The position numbers were made by a program, and so were the translations under genes. From the NCBI RefSeq assembly GCF_002051585.1, contig NZ_MZGX01000003.1, forward strand, positions 183,249 to 247,248: a DNA stretch of 64,000 bases, given 5' to 3'. The stretch's first letter is position 1; each line of letters starts with the position of its first letter. Below the pieces are notes generated by a model. That model had not been told where the DNA came from and searched no databases. It saw only the letters and a list, made by a program, of their open reading frames with translations. This DNA comes from Ruminiclostridium hungatei (GTDB lineage Bacteria > Bacillota > Clostridia > Acetivibrionales > DSM-1351). Shown piece after piece: positions 45,989 to 55,103 of the stretch.

Positions 45989-46114
45989 AGCGCTTCCTCC
46001 TTAAAATTGGTAAATGTATTTAAAAGCTTAACTTACATTTCAATAGCATTCCTACTTTAAATTTATAATAAAAATATCCTAAAGTAAATATCATTTTAAC
46101 ATAATTATTAATAA

Positions 46115-47728
46115 TTATGCCTGTTTTGACACCTTTTCAAATCTTACCCAGTACTTTTTAGGAAGCAGGTCTATATCATCGCACTCAGCTAAAGCCAACT
46201 CTGTCATAAACTCCACATCCTGGGTGCTGGGTCTGCACTTTTTCAGGGCGTCTTTCAAAATTGGTCCGGTAATCACAGGGCGGTCTTCCTTTTTGTTGCA
46301 GGCCAGCTCATATGCCTTCCTGACAACAGTATCAATCTCAGCCCCCGTATAGTTTTCAGCCAGCTTTGCAAAAGGCAGAAAGTCCTGAATATTTGTAGAT
46401 ATCCTGTATTTGTCAATAATAATCTTGAAAATCTGCGCCCTCTCCTCCTGCTCAGGTAAGAGAACAGGTATTTTCTTATCAAATCTTCCGGCACGTTTCA
46501 ATGCTGCATCAAGCAAATCCGGCCTGTTCGTTGCTGCAATAAATATAATTCTACCCCTATTATTTGTATTACCGGTAAACTGTAAAAATTCACTGAAAAT
46601 ATTTCTGCCCACTCCGTTATCTCCGGCTTCTCCTCTTCTGAAGGCAGTGTCTATTTCATCAACAAAAACTATGACCGGCTCCTGGGATTTTGCACCCAAA
46701 AGGCATTTCTTGAAGTTTTTTTCACTTTCACCTACATACTGCCCCAGTATCCTGGACATATCTATTTTTACACAGTTAAAACCGCTCGACTTTGCCAGGG
46801 CCTCTACCAGAAGGGTCTTTCCCGTACCGGAGGGTCCACATAAAAGTATTCCCATGGGAACGCGTCTTGAATCCCCTCTCCTGACAGGTTCTATAATATT
46901 CTTTGTCAGATATGCCTTGGCTGCATCCATACCCCCCAGATCTTCAAAACCTATTTCCGGGTATATGAATTCAAGTACGTCTCCATACTCCTTCTGCAAG
47001 ACATCATGCTTCTTCTGCTTTATAAATTCAAAGGTAATCGGGACTCCCTCTGCCTCTGCCTTTAACTTTATATCCTTTATGCTCTTCCGGTTTAGTCCTG
47101 ATGACAGCTTTGCAAACTCCTCCAGGGAGATTTCAGAGTGCGTGGTCTTATCCTCCAGAAGGAAGCTTATATAGTTTTTTCTTTCTTCTTCCCCTGGCAG
47201 TTCCACCAGAATGGGTTCAATGCGGTAGGCCGGCTTCAGAAATTCCCTGCTGATATCTGCAAGGTTGTCCGCCAGCATGAAAATGGTGCTTCCTACAGAA
47301 GATATCCTTGCATTAACCGACCATTCAGACAGCCATATGAGAGCCATTCTCTCTTCAAGAGTCATGCTTCCCAGGTCGCCCGCCGGCACGATTTTTTCTG
47401 CATGATCAATGAATAGTGCCATTTTAGTATTTTTCAAGGCCATATCAATATACGGAAATAATTTTGAGGGCATGGAGCGAAAAAGATTTGATACTTCATT
47501 TCCGGTAATCATGTTAAATTCCCGTTCCATGGATGCTTCCAAAAAGGTCAGGCCTCTTGATATATCATAAAAAGCCACTATACCAAAATTTCTTTGTTTT
47601 ATAAATTCATCATCAATGTACCTGTATATGTTCCTGTTATTGTCCATTAAATCCTTTACATTGAAATAAAACAGAAATTCATGGGAAATCCCGGATTTAT
47701 ACTTTGATAGAAATTCGTTAAACCACAT
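46115..47728 (-). CDS. Vps4/FtsH-like classic AAA ATPase with degenerate first module
   Basis: A 537-residue protein. Residues 1-~220 resemble an inactive AAA-like module (Walker-B-like ALFIDHAE near 104-111, no Walker A), as in Ycf46-type proteins. Residues 260-515 are a complete AAA module: Walker A GPSGTGKT (298-305), Walker B VIVFVDEID (352-360), sensor-1 AATNRPD, arginine RAGRFDKK, and the C-terminal helical lid. Immediately upstream of pspA on the same strand. A chaperone or disassembly role for the PspA polymer is inferred from adjacency and from the ESCRT-III/Vps4 parallel. Confidence 0.8.
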   Translation of the reverse strand: MWFNEFLSKYKSGISHEFLFYFNVKDLMDNNRNIYRYIDDEFIKQRNFGIVAFYDISRGLTFLEASMEREFNMITGNEVSNLFRSMPSKLFPYIDMALKNTKMALFIDHAEKIVPAGDLGSMTLEERMALIWLSEWSVNARISSVGSTIFMLADNLADISREFLKPAYRIEPILVELPGEEERKNYISFLLEDKTTHSEISLEEFAKLSSGLNRKSIKDIKLKAEAEGVPITFEFIKQKKHDVLQKEYGDVLEFIYPEIGFEDLGGMDAAKAYLTKNIIEPVRRGDSRRVPMGILLCGPSGTGKTLLVEALAKSSGFNCVKIDMSRILGQYVGESEKNFKKCLLGAKSQEPVIVFVDEIDTAFRRGEAGDNGVGRNIFSEFLQFTGNTNNRGRIIFIAATNRPDLLDAALKRAGRFDKKIPVLLPEQEERAQIFKIIIDKYRISTNIQDFLPFAKLAENYTGAEIDTVVRKAYELACNKKEDRPVITGPILKDALKKCRPSTQDVEFMTELALAECDDIDLLPKKYWVRFEKVSKQA

Positions 47729-47826
47729 ATGTTATCCTTTGCCTGCTAAAATTTAAAAAACTTTTTTATTATACAATTAATTATATACAAAATTTTAAAA
47801 AAAGTCTGCTTATAGTGGTTCAGATT

Positions 47827-48510
47827 CTATTTATTCTTCTGCATTTTTATGGAATTCAGAATTGTGGCCTCCTGATTTTGAATATGTGATTTAGCCAGGC
47901 TTCTTGACGACTCTATGGCCCTGGAGTTGATCGCGTCAAATATATCGTTGTGTTCCTTTATCAGATTCTTTGGGCTGCTGTAATCCTTTAGATATATGAC
48001 TCTGAAACGCTGTACCTGCTCCCTCAGGTTGTTGAGTATCGTAATAAGCTTGTCGTTTCTGGAAGCCCTGTATATGATGTCGTGAAACTCGGCATCCTTT
48101 TTAATGGAGCCGTTGAGGTTCTCCTTATCTATATACTGGGAGAATTGAATGTTTATGTGTTTAAGCTCCTTAAGCTCGTCATCGGTAATTCTCTCTGCCG
48201 CCAGTGCAGTGGCAAGACCATCAAGTGAAGCACGGACTTCAAGTACATCCATTATATCCTTCACAGACAGTTCGGCTACGTGTGCTCCCTTTCTGGGAAT
48301 CATATCTACGAGACCTTCCAGTTCCAGCTTTCGGATGGCTTCTCTGACAGGCGTTCTGCTGACACCCATTTTATCAGCAAGCTGCACCTCCATCAACCTT
48401 TCTCCCGGACGAAGCTCTCCAATAATTATTGCTTCTCTTAATGAATTGAATATAACCTCTCTCAACGGCTTATAGTCGTTTAGGTTTATTTTCGACAATT
48501 TACCTGCCAT
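47827..48510 (-). CDS. GntR-family regulator with FCD effector domain
   Basis: A 227-residue regulator. The N-terminal winged helix has LREAIIIGELRPGERLMEVQLADKMGVSRTPVREAIRKLELEGLV. The C-terminal FCD helical domain (~85-215) contains the metal-ligand pattern seen as DAEFHDIIYRAS and the later HN in KEHNDIFDAI. The ATG at 48510 has AAGGAGG five bases upstream. It follows ispE by 14 bases and may be co-transcribed with it. Its regulated pathway is unknown; FCD proteins usually respond to organic or sugar acids. Confidence 0.9.
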   Translation of the reverse strand: MAGKLSKINLNDYKPLREVIFNSLREAIIIGELRPGERLMEVQLADKMGVSRTPVREAIRKLELEGLVDMIPRKGAHVAELSVKDIMDVLEVRASLDGLATALAAERITDDELKELKHINIQFSQYIDKENLNGSIKKDAEFHDIIYRASRNDKLITILNNLREQVQRFRVIYLKDYSSPKNLIKEHNDIFDAINSRAIESSRSLAKSHIQNQEATILNSIKMQKNK

Positions 48511-48524
48511 AGCTGCCTCCTTAA

Positions 48525-49370
48525 TCAAACGGTATGTGTCAATATACACTCATGTTTACTGTTTTTTAATTTATCAAATGCATATTCTGCTTTTTCAACA
48601 TCCTCAAATATCCCGAATACAGTTGGTCCGCTGCCGCTCATCATGCTGCCGAGAGCTCCATGCCTTATCAAGTCCTTTTTAATATTTTCAATAACGGGAA
48701 ACCTTTTGCAAGTGACACTTTCCAGAACATTTTTCATATTTAGTGCCAATGTGCTTATATCTCCCGCACTTATAGCCGACATAAGCAATTTTGTGTCCGG
48801 TTTCCCGGTAATTTTTTTCACCTCAAGGCTTTTATAAACCCATGCAGTAGAAACTCCTATTCTGGGCTTTACCAACAGCAAAGGGATATTTCCAGCGGGA
48901 GGCAGGGAAGTAAGAATTTCACCTATTCCCTCGGCTAGTGCTGTTCCTCCCATGATGCAATACGGGACATCGGCTCCTATGGTCTTTCCCAGCCGCATCA
49001 TTTCAGCCGGTTCTATGCCCAGCTCAAAAAGCATGTTTATTCCCTTAAGTACTGCTGCAGCGTCGGTGCTCCCTCCTGCCAGTCCTGCGGCCACGGGTAT
49101 TTTCTTGGTGATTTCTATCTTTACTCCTGCTTGTATGTTATATTGCTGAAGCATTGCCTCAGCAGCCTTATATGCAATATTTGAACTATTGTCGGGTACA
49201 TAGGGGGCCTCGCATATTATTTCCACACCTGATGGAATTTTTTCAAGGGTTATAGTATCATGTAACTGTATCGTCTGCATTATCATCTGAAGGGTATGAT
49301 AGCCATCATCTCTTCTGCTTAAAACATCCAAAGACAAATTAATCTTTGCATGTGCCTTAAGTGAAATCAT
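48525..49370 (-). CDS. ispE: 4-diphosphocytidyl-2-C-methyl-D-erythritol kinase
   Basis: A 281-residue GHMP kinase of the MEP isoprenoid pathway, phosphorylating CDP-ME at the 2-hydroxyl. The first motif is AHAKINLSLDVLSRRDDGYH, the ATP loop PVAAGLAGGSTDAAA (~92-106) and the C-terminal motif MMSGSGPTVFGIF. AAGGAAG precedes the ATG. It sits downstream of sipL-like and veg, an order recalling the yabG-veg-sspF-ispE area near oriC in Bacillus subtilis. Confidence 0.95.
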   Translation of the reverse strand: MISLKAHAKINLSLDVLSRRDDGYHTLQMIMQTIQLHDTITLEKIPSGVEIICEAPYVPDNSSNIAYKAAEAMLQQYNIQAGVKIEITKKIPVAAGLAGGSTDAAAVLKGINMLFELGIEPAEMMRLGKTIGADVPYCIMGGTALAEGIGEILTSLPPAGNIPLLLVKPRIGVSTAWVYKSLEVKKITGKPDTKLLMSAISAGDISTLALNMKNVLESVTCKRFPVIENIKKDLIRHGALGSMMSGSGPTVFGIFEDVEKAEYAFDKLKNSKHECILTHTV

Positions 49371-49682
49371 CTAATTTCTTCCTTTAATTATATAGTTTAG
49401 GTACATTATATACAAAATACAATTTATTATCAATAAAAATCAATCATAATAACGCTTTGCAAGCAGCCGCGTAAGCAAAAATCCGTTTTTTAGTACATAC
49501 AGGTATTCAACTATGCTCCATATGCTCCATAAATTGTATTTATCTTTATTATACGGTTACACCTATCAAATTCATGGCGCCATGGGCAATCTAGATAAAT
49601 TCACATGCTAAAAAAAGGTGCCTGCTTGTTCAGGCACCCTGTATCAGGATTGAATCATTGAATTTTTATCGGATATATATTC
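49371..49682. other. Intergenic region between ispE and the sipL-like gene
   Basis: Mostly AT-rich, without a gene. It contains the minus-strand terminator at 49611-49638 and a perfect 12-bp palindrome CATGGCGCCATG (49573-49584) of unknown role. A promoter for ispE was not clearly seen. Confidence 0.6.
49611..49638 (-). terminator. Terminator of the sipL-like gene
   Basis: A perfect 8-bp stem (49617-49624 with 49631-49638) is followed on the minus strand by TTTTTT. Confidence 0.85.
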
Positions 49683-51251
49683 TTAAACAGCCTTCCTCAT
49701 AACGAGAATCTGCTGGCCCACCATCAAAACATCACGCTCTGAAATATTATTGGTTTTCATTAATGTATCCACAGTTGTTCCATATTTTTTAGCAATTTCC
49801 CACAAATTGTCCCCCGGCTGTGTAATATATATGACCACGCTGGGCATTGCCTGGAGCTTCTTTTCATCCAGCATACCTTCATTGACCTTGGAAATCACAG
49901 GTATTTGCTTTTTTGTCTCAACCTTTGTATTTACTCCTATAACTACCCTTATTTCAACCTGGTCAGAAGAAATCATGCTATAGTTGTTGTGTTCCATCTC
50001 CAGAGATACATTGGGCTTCATTTCCTTGCCCACACCCTTTATTTCTATGTCATGCTTGAAGGGAATATCCTTTTTGCAGCAGAATACAGGCTGTTCGGCA
50101 TTATTTGCCAGGTATAGCAGGTTATTCTGGACAGACCCCTCAAGCACCACCCTGTCCTCTTCTATTCTCACATCTGATGTGTTATACCTGCTCAGTACAT
50201 TAAATATTTCTGAAACCTCCGGAGTACATTCAGAGAGATTTACAATATCCCTTATTATTATCTGGCTTCTGTTTTCCGAATATATCTCATCCAGCTCAAT
50301 AGTATTTCTCTCCAGGGACAGCCGGGATTTTGGGCTGTATGCATCGGCCAGAACCTCTATGGCCTTTTGGCTGCTGCCCTCAGCATAGATATTAAGGTTG
50401 ACCTCAGCTCTTATGCACCTGAGCTCCCCGTCACTGTCCTCCGACGCATCTATCTTGTAGTCCACCAGGTCATAATCCACATCCACAAGAGTCTCATCAT
50501 CCACTTCGTCAAGCTCTACAAACTGAGTGAAGGCGACTTCATTCTCCAGGTACTGCAGACTTCTTGCCTCGTCGTCGGCTATGTAAAGAGTTGAGATAGA
50601 TATATCCCCCTTTACTATAACTTTTCCCTCTGCTATCTTAAAATCCTTGCCCGTAATCTTCACATCATTCCTCAAAACCTCGGAAATTGTGGGCTTGCTT
50701 GCAGGAAGCTCCATATCCTCCCTTATGACATAATTTACCTTGTTGCTGCCCAGATATGAATTCAGTATGACATTATCCTTGAGTACCTGAACATCCTCCA
50801 CTCCGGCCACCCCGGAGCTATAATCCTTTTCGGTGTCTTCATATGCCTTGCAGTTCAGGGATACTATGCCTTTGATATTTATTTTTCTGCCGTTCAGCAG
50901 ATTATAGTCCATATGCTCCAGAATGCTTCTGGCCCTGCATCTTATGCCTGCTCTTACTCCGGGTATGTCAAGGGTATAGGAAAATGGAATGTTTGAAACT
51001 ATACTCTTTATGCTTCTTGTCTCATCATCTGAAATATATAGAATTTTGCATACTATACACCCTGAAGTAACCACTCTGTCCGTACCTGTATCACAGCCAG
51101 TAACGAAGACATCTCCGTCCAGAAGAAGCACTCTGGCAATGTCCGGCTTTGTATCCGGAACTATTATATCATTTTCAACAACTGTCTGAATTGTATCCTC
51201 ACCTAATAAATTATTTACCCTAAAGGCCTCTTTTATCAACTCCAGAGACAT
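49683..51251 (-). CDS. sipL: SPOCS-LysM spore coat morphogenetic protein, SipL-like
   Basis: A 522-residue protein with repeated SPOCS (DUF3794) modules (about 30-130, 170-285 and 325-430) and a C-terminal LysM (~475-522; YITQPGDNLWEIAKKYGTTVD). This architecture and length match SipL of Clostridioides difficile, which binds SpoIVA to build the clostridial spore coat. It lies directly downstream of veg and upstream of ispE. Expression in the mother cell is expected but no sigma E promoter is identified with confidence. Confidence 0.85.
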   Translation of the reverse strand: MSLELIKEAFRVNNLLGEDTIQTVVENDIIVPDTKPDIARVLLLDGDVFVTGCDTGTDRVVTSGCIVCKILYISDDETRSIKSIVSNIPFSYTLDIPGVRAGIRCRARSILEHMDYNLLNGRKINIKGIVSLNCKAYEDTEKDYSSGVAGVEDVQVLKDNVILNSYLGSNKVNYVIREDMELPASKPTISEVLRNDVKITGKDFKIAEGKVIVKGDISISTLYIADDEARSLQYLENEVAFTQFVELDEVDDETLVDVDYDLVDYKIDASEDSDGELRCIRAEVNLNIYAEGSSQKAIEVLADAYSPKSRLSLERNTIELDEIYSENRSQIIIRDIVNLSECTPEVSEIFNVLSRYNTSDVRIEEDRVVLEGSVQNNLLYLANNAEQPVFCCKKDIPFKHDIEIKGVGKEMKPNVSLEMEHNNYSMISSDQVEIRVVIGVNTKVETKKQIPVISKVNEGMLDEKKLQAMPSVVIYITQPGDNLWEIAKKYGTTVDTLMKTNNISERDVLMVGQQILVMRKAV

Positions 51252-51595
51252 TTCTCCATCCTCCTCTTATTTGAGATAAAACATCTTTAATTATCAAGAT
51301 AAAAACCTGCTAATTAATAATTCTGCTATGTAATATATATTATTACTGTGTGATAATTATTACAGGTGCATAAAAAAAAGAGTCCCGGAGGCACTCTGTA
51401 CTTTCAGCATGGAGCAGGAGGCAGGTGAATTAACGGCTACCTGCTCCATGTGTGCCCTGTCGGACACTCAAAGCAAAAAGGTCATTTTTATCAAAATGAC
51501 CTTTTTGCTACCCAAGAAAAGTTTAGGGTTTATTATATTAATAAGTTTTCTCAGAAAGCGTAATCATATCTCCTAATGAGACGGTTCAAGTAAGC
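51252..51595. other. Intergenic region between the sipL-like gene and veg
   Basis: About 340 bases without a gene. It holds two hairpins: 51408-51450 (11-bp stem, CATGGAGCAG/CTGCTCCATG) and the very strong one at 51472-51509. The remainder is AT-rich and presumably contains the sipL promoter. Confidence 0.6.
51472..51509. terminator. Very strong bidirectional terminator after veg
   Basis: A perfect 17-bp stem (51472-51488 with 51493-51509) with loop TATC. The stem ends in T5/A5 runs, so it terminates either direction and isolates the strong veg transcription unit. Confidence 0.85.
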
Positions 51596-51862
51596 TCAGC
51601 ACACCTGGATTTTTTTGTCATCCTTGTACACAACCAATTCAACTGCCTTAGTCAGTATATCAGTGTAGCTATATGAAACCCTTCTGGTGTTATCGTACTC
51701 ATTTTCGAACTTTACAACAAAAATACTAGGATAAGTATTCTCCAGAACACCTTCTCTTATAAAAGACTTTTTACGACCTTTGTTTGCCCTTAGTTGTACT
51801 TTTTCTCCAATACAACCTTCAATGTCCCTCTTTATCTGAAAGAGTTCACCTCGATCTATCAT
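51596..51862 (-). CDS. veg: Veg protein
   Basis: An 88-residue protein. It matches the Veg family throughout: a short helix with IKRDIEGCIGEKVQLRANKGRKKSFIREGVLENTYPSIFVVKF, then a SYSYTDILTKAVELVV segment. In Bacillus Veg stimulates biofilm formation and is produced at a very high level in vegetative growth. Here AGGTGATAGC is next to the ATG, and two consensus promoters lie upstream. It is an isolated single-gene unit. Confidence 0.92.
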   Translation of the reverse strand: MIDRGELFQIKRDIEGCIGEKVQLRANKGRKKSFIREGVLENTYPSIFVVKFENEYDNTRRVSYSYTDILTKAVELVVYKDDKKIQVC

Positions 51863-51889
51863 GCTATCACCTCATCATCAGTTTAATTA

Positions 51890-51918
51890 ATTATAGCATA
51901 AATGTATCGGCTTGTCAA
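51890..51918 (-). promoter_or_regulatory. veg proximal promoter (perfect sigma-A consensus)
   Basis: On the minus strand, TTGACA (51918-51913), a 17-base spacer and TATAAT (51895-51890). Both hexamers match consensus exactly. Confidence 0.85.
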
Positions 51919-51927
51919 AAATATTAT

Positions 51928-51956
51928 ATTATACAAGCGTATTGCATCTATGTCAA
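51928..51956 (-). promoter_or_regulatory. veg distal promoter (perfect sigma-A consensus)
   Basis: On the minus strand, TTGACA (51956-51951), a 17-base spacer and TATAAT (51933-51928), again exact. It lies 38 bases upstream of the proximal promoter in tandem. Confidence 0.85.
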
Positions 51957-52102
51957 GCATTTTTTTACGTTTTGATGCCTATATTACCCAAAAACAAGGG
52001 GTTTTAGTATAATTCTGCAATAATTATTTCCTCAAAATTCTCGAATTTTATCATAGAACTTTGGAAACTTAATTTAAGTAATCAGGTATTCTAGTTCTTG
52101 TC

Positions 52103-52276
52103 CTATTCTTTTATATCAAGATCTTCTTCTTCTGCGTCCGCGATTAACCTGACATTAACGCCCTTTAATATAATAATTTTCTTTCCGTTAATATATCTGA
52201 TATCTGATACTCGGAAAAGTACATCTTTCTGGTAAGACTTTCTATATACCAGGCTACCTATTTCAATATGTTGCAT
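52103..52276 (-). CDS. Truncated YabG-like protein: N-terminal domain only
   Basis: A 57-residue frame matches the N-terminal SH3-like region of the sporulation protease YabG (IEIGSLVYRKSYQKDVLFRVSDI, then LKGVNVRLIADAEEEDL). YabG is normally about 290 residues, and its protease domain is absent: the sequence stops and the next 150 bases are stop-rich and then contain the veg promoters. The ATG at 52276 has AGGGGAAGG upstream. It may be a decayed yabG or an independent small protein. It is in the canonical yabG position next to veg. Confidence 0.6.
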   Translation of the reverse strand: MQHIEIGSLVYRKSYQKDVLFRVSDIRYINGKKIIILKGVNVRLIADAEEEDLDIKE

Positions 52277-52594
52277 AATTTGCCTTCCCCTCATAGTTTA
52301 GTATACCAACTTTTGAATTTATTATTATCCAATATATGTAACTAAAAAACTCAAAAATTTTTATATTATATTTTATGCGTTTTTATTCATCTTTGTGATT
52401 TTATGGAATAATCCAATCAAATATGCCTGTATCGAATTTTTTTGATGTTTTCCGGTTGTTGTTGTATAATCAACATTATATAATAATTTCGTATATCTCA
52501 ATAAATTCTTAACATATTTAGTATTACCTATTTAAATTTTTATAGTGAAGCGTGCTGATTTTTATAAATTTTGAATTTTGGAAGGAGAAAAAAA
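52277..52594. other. Intergenic region between the yabG fragment and fhs
   Basis: About 320 AT-rich bases between divergent genes. It contains the fhs promoter at 52442-52470 with a leader of ~115 bases; no riboswitch or terminator was recognised in it. Confidence 0.6.
52442..52470 (+). promoter_or_regulatory. Promoter of fhs
   Basis: TTGATG, a 17-base spacer and TATAAT (52465-52470), the only good match between the divergent genes. Confidence 0.7.
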
Positions 52595-54265
52595 TTGCTT
52601 ACAGATATTCAAATAGCTCAAGGCTGTAAAATGCTCCATATTAAAAAAATAGCCGAAAAGTTAGGAATTGCCGAGGAGGATCTGGAATACTACGGCAATT
52701 ACAAGGCCAAACTTTCCGAAGGCCTTTGGGACAAGGTGAAAGACCGGAAGGATGGCAGGCTGGTACTGGTGACAGCAATAAATCCTACACCGGCAGGTGA
52801 AGGAAAAACTACCACTACTGTTGGCCTTGGCCAGGCTATGTCCAAAATAGGGAAAAACGCGGTAATAGCTTTAAGAGAGCCTTCTCTTGGTCCGGTTATG
52901 GGTATAAAGGGCGGGGCTGCGGGAGGTGGTTATGCCCAGGTAGTTCCAATGGAAGATATCAATCTTCATTTTACAGGTGACATGCATGCCATAACCGCCG
53001 CCAACAACCTGCTTTCCGCTGCTATTGACAACCATCTTCAGCAAGGTAACTCCCTGAATCTCGACCCCAGGCAGATTGTATGGAAGCGTTGCATGGATAT
53101 GAATGACAGGGCCCTGAGAAATGTCATAGTGGGCCTTGGCGGTAAAATGAACGGAATGCCCAGGGAGGACGGCTTTAATATAACAGTGGCCTCTGAAATA
53201 ATGGCGATACTTTGCCTGGCGTCCGATATAACCGACCTTAAGCAGCGCCTTGGAAGGGTTATCACAGGCTATACCTTTACCGGACAGCCTGTCACTGCCA
53301 GCCAGCTTAAGGTGGACGGCGCCATGACACTGCTGTTGAAGGACGCCATAAAGCCAAACCTGGTTCAGACTCTTGAAGGAACTCCTGCAATAATGCACGG
53401 CGGTCCCTTTGCAAACATAGCTCATGGCTGCAACAGTGTAACAGCAACAAAGCTGGCTCTGAAGCTGGCTGACTATGTAATAACTGAAGCCGGCTTCGGC
53501 GCCGACCTTGGTGCGGAAAAGTTCTTTGACATAAAGTGCCGCTTTGCAAGCTTGAAGCCCGATGCGGTTGTTCTGGTAGCCACCATAAGAGCGCTCAAAT
53601 ACAACGGAGGCATAAAGAAGGAGAACCTGAAGGAGGAAAACCTTCCTGCTTTGGCACTGGGTTTTGCAAATGCTGAAAAGCACATAGAAAACCTCAAGCA
53701 GTTTGGAGTACCTGTGCTGGTTGCCATTAACCACTTTGAAACGGATACTGATGCCGAAATCCAGCTTGTACGCGAGAGATGTACTGCTCTTGGAGTTAAG
53801 GTGGCCTTCTCGGATGTATTTTTAAATGGCGGTCAGGGAGGAGTTGAGCTTGCTGAGAAATTGGTTGAGGTTACCGACAGCACAGTGTCAAATTTTGCTC
53901 CAATTTATGATTCAGAGCTTCCCATTAAAGAAAAGATAAAGGCCATCGTTACAAAGATATATGGAGGCAATGCCGTTATCTATACTGCGGCGGCCGAGAA
54001 GTCAATCGTTAAAATCGAAGAGATGGGTCTGGACAAAATGCCTGTATGTATGGCAAAGACCCAGTACTCCCTATCCGACAATCCTCTGCTGCTGGGAAGG
54101 CCTTCCGGCTTTGACGTGACAGTCCGTGAAGTCAGGATATCGGCAGGAGCAGGCTTTATTGTGGCCTTGACAGGAGACATTATGACAATGCCCGGGCTGC
54201 CCAAGGTTCCTGCTGCGGAAAAGATTGATATAAATGAAAACGGAGTTATTACAGGATTGTTCTAA
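52595..54265 (+). CDS. fhs: Formate-tetrahydrofolate ligase
   Basis: A 556-residue enzyme, the usual length, that makes 10-formyl-THF from formate, ATP and THF, a key step of one-carbon metabolism and the Wood-Ljungdahl methyl branch. The P-loop [18 protein letters not shown] lies near residue 65 and the K-site block [23 protein letters not shown] follows. The start is a TTG at 52595 with AAGGAG seven bases upstream; an in-frame TTG 24 bases earlier precedes the site and is not used. It stands alone, with a strong terminator after it. Confidence 0.95.
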   Translation: MLTDIQIAQGCKMLHIKKIAEKLGIAEEDLEYYGNYKAKLSEGLWDKVKDRKDGRLVLVTAINPTPAGEGKTTTTVGLGQAMSKIGKNAVIALREPSLGPVMGIKGGAAGGGYAQVVPMEDINLHFTGDMHAITAANNLLSAAIDNHLQQGNSLNLDPRQIVWKRCMDMNDRALRNVIVGLGGKMNGMPREDGFNITVASEIMAILCLASDITDLKQRLGRVITGYTFTGQPVTASQLKVDGAMTLLLKDAIKPNLVQTLEGTPAIMHGGPFANIAHGCNSVTATKLALKLADYVITEAGFGADLGAEKFFDIKCRFASLKPDAVVLVATIRALKYNGGIKKENLKEENLPALALGFANAEKHIENLKQFGVPVLVAINHFETDTDAEIQLVRERCTALGVKVAFSDVFLNGGQGGVELAEKLVEVTDSTVSNFAPIYDSELPIKEKIKAIVTKIYGGNAVIYTAAAEKSIVKIEEMGLDKMPVCMAKTQYSLSDNPLLLGRPSGFDVTVREVRISAGAGFIVALTGDIMTMPGLPKVPAAEKIDINENGVITGLF

Positions 54266-54291
54266 AAGCTTATACCAGCGCGTTTAAAAGT

Positions 54292-54337
54292 TGTCCATGT
54301 TGTCCTTTGTAAACCAAAGGACAACATGGACATTTTT
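54292..54337 (+). terminator. Terminator of fhs
   Basis: A perfect 18-bp stem (54292-54309 with 54315-54332), a 5-base loop, then TTTTTG. Confidence 0.9.
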
Positions 54338-54545
54338 GTTGTTGCCGCACGCAGAGTCAGCTTTAGCGTATAATAAAGTCAAGCCACTTATATTAATGGG
54401 ATATTTGTATATTAAAAAGATAAAATAATTCTTTTAAAATGAACCAATTTTACAAATCCTGCCTCTATTATTATGTACAGTACAAGAACAAATACACAAA
54501 TTTGTGTCGGATAAAATAAAGATTTTTTTGAAGGGAGCTGAGCAT

Positions 54546-55103
54546 TTGGAACTGTATGACATTATTCTCCGGTATCAGAACGGCGATTCGGATAGCTTTG
54601 AAGAACTATACAAAAACATATACAGGAAGACCTACGGTACCGCATTTAATATTCTGGGCATAAAGGCGGCTTCAGAAGATATAGTCCAGGAGGCCTTCAT
54701 TATCTGTTACAAATCAATACACCGGCTTAAAAACCCAGAAGCCTTTAATACCTGGTTTTATAGAATTGTTGTCAGATTGAGCTGGCGGTTGGCTAAAGAC
54801 CCTTTAAGACATACTTGGGGTGAGGATTTTGAAAGTCAGGTCAGTGATAATACAGACCAAATCTGCAGCAGATTGGATATTTGTGAAAAAATCAGGACTT
54901 TAAAAATACCCTTAAGAACTGTCCTTATTCTGTACTACTTTAACGAAATGTCAGTAAAGGAAATTTCCCAGGTGCTGGGCTGCCTTGAAGGTACCGTAAA
55001 ATCCAGACTTTTTAAGGCACGAAAAATTCTACAGTCAGAGCTTTTTCCTGACTCTATAGTTAATTCCCAGAAAAAATTCAAGGAGGTTGGTTTAAATGAG
55101 TGA
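54546..55103 (+). CDS. ECF-type RNA polymerase sigma factor
   Basis: A 185-residue sigma factor. Region 2 is seen in DSFEELYKNIYRKTYGTAFNILG and SEDIVQEAFIICYKSI. Region 4 reads LRTVLILYYFNEMSVKEISQVLGCLEGTVKSRLFKARK. The TTG at 54546 is eight bases after AAGGGAG; the GTG at 54504 lacks a site. It overlaps the next gene by eight bases, the arrangement of a sigma and its anti-sigma factor. No recognisable ECF autoregulatory promoter was identified upstream, so the trigger is unknown. Confidence 0.88.
   Translation: MELYDIILRYQNGDSDSFEELYKNIYRKTYGTAFNILGIKAASEDIVQEAFIICYKSIHRLKNPEAFNTWFYRIVVRLSWRLAKDPLRHTWGEDFESQVSDNTDQICSRLDICEKIRTLKIPLRTVLILYYFNEMSVKEISQVLGCLEGTVKSRLFKARKILQSELFPDSIVNSQKKFKEVGLNE

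Noticed and set aside
46410..47174. 254-codon frame antisense to the AAA ATPase
   Set aside because: Shadow frame; the opposite strand has all AAA motifs.
52871..53734. 287-codon frame antisense to fhs
   Set aside because: Low-complexity shadow of a strongly conserved gene.
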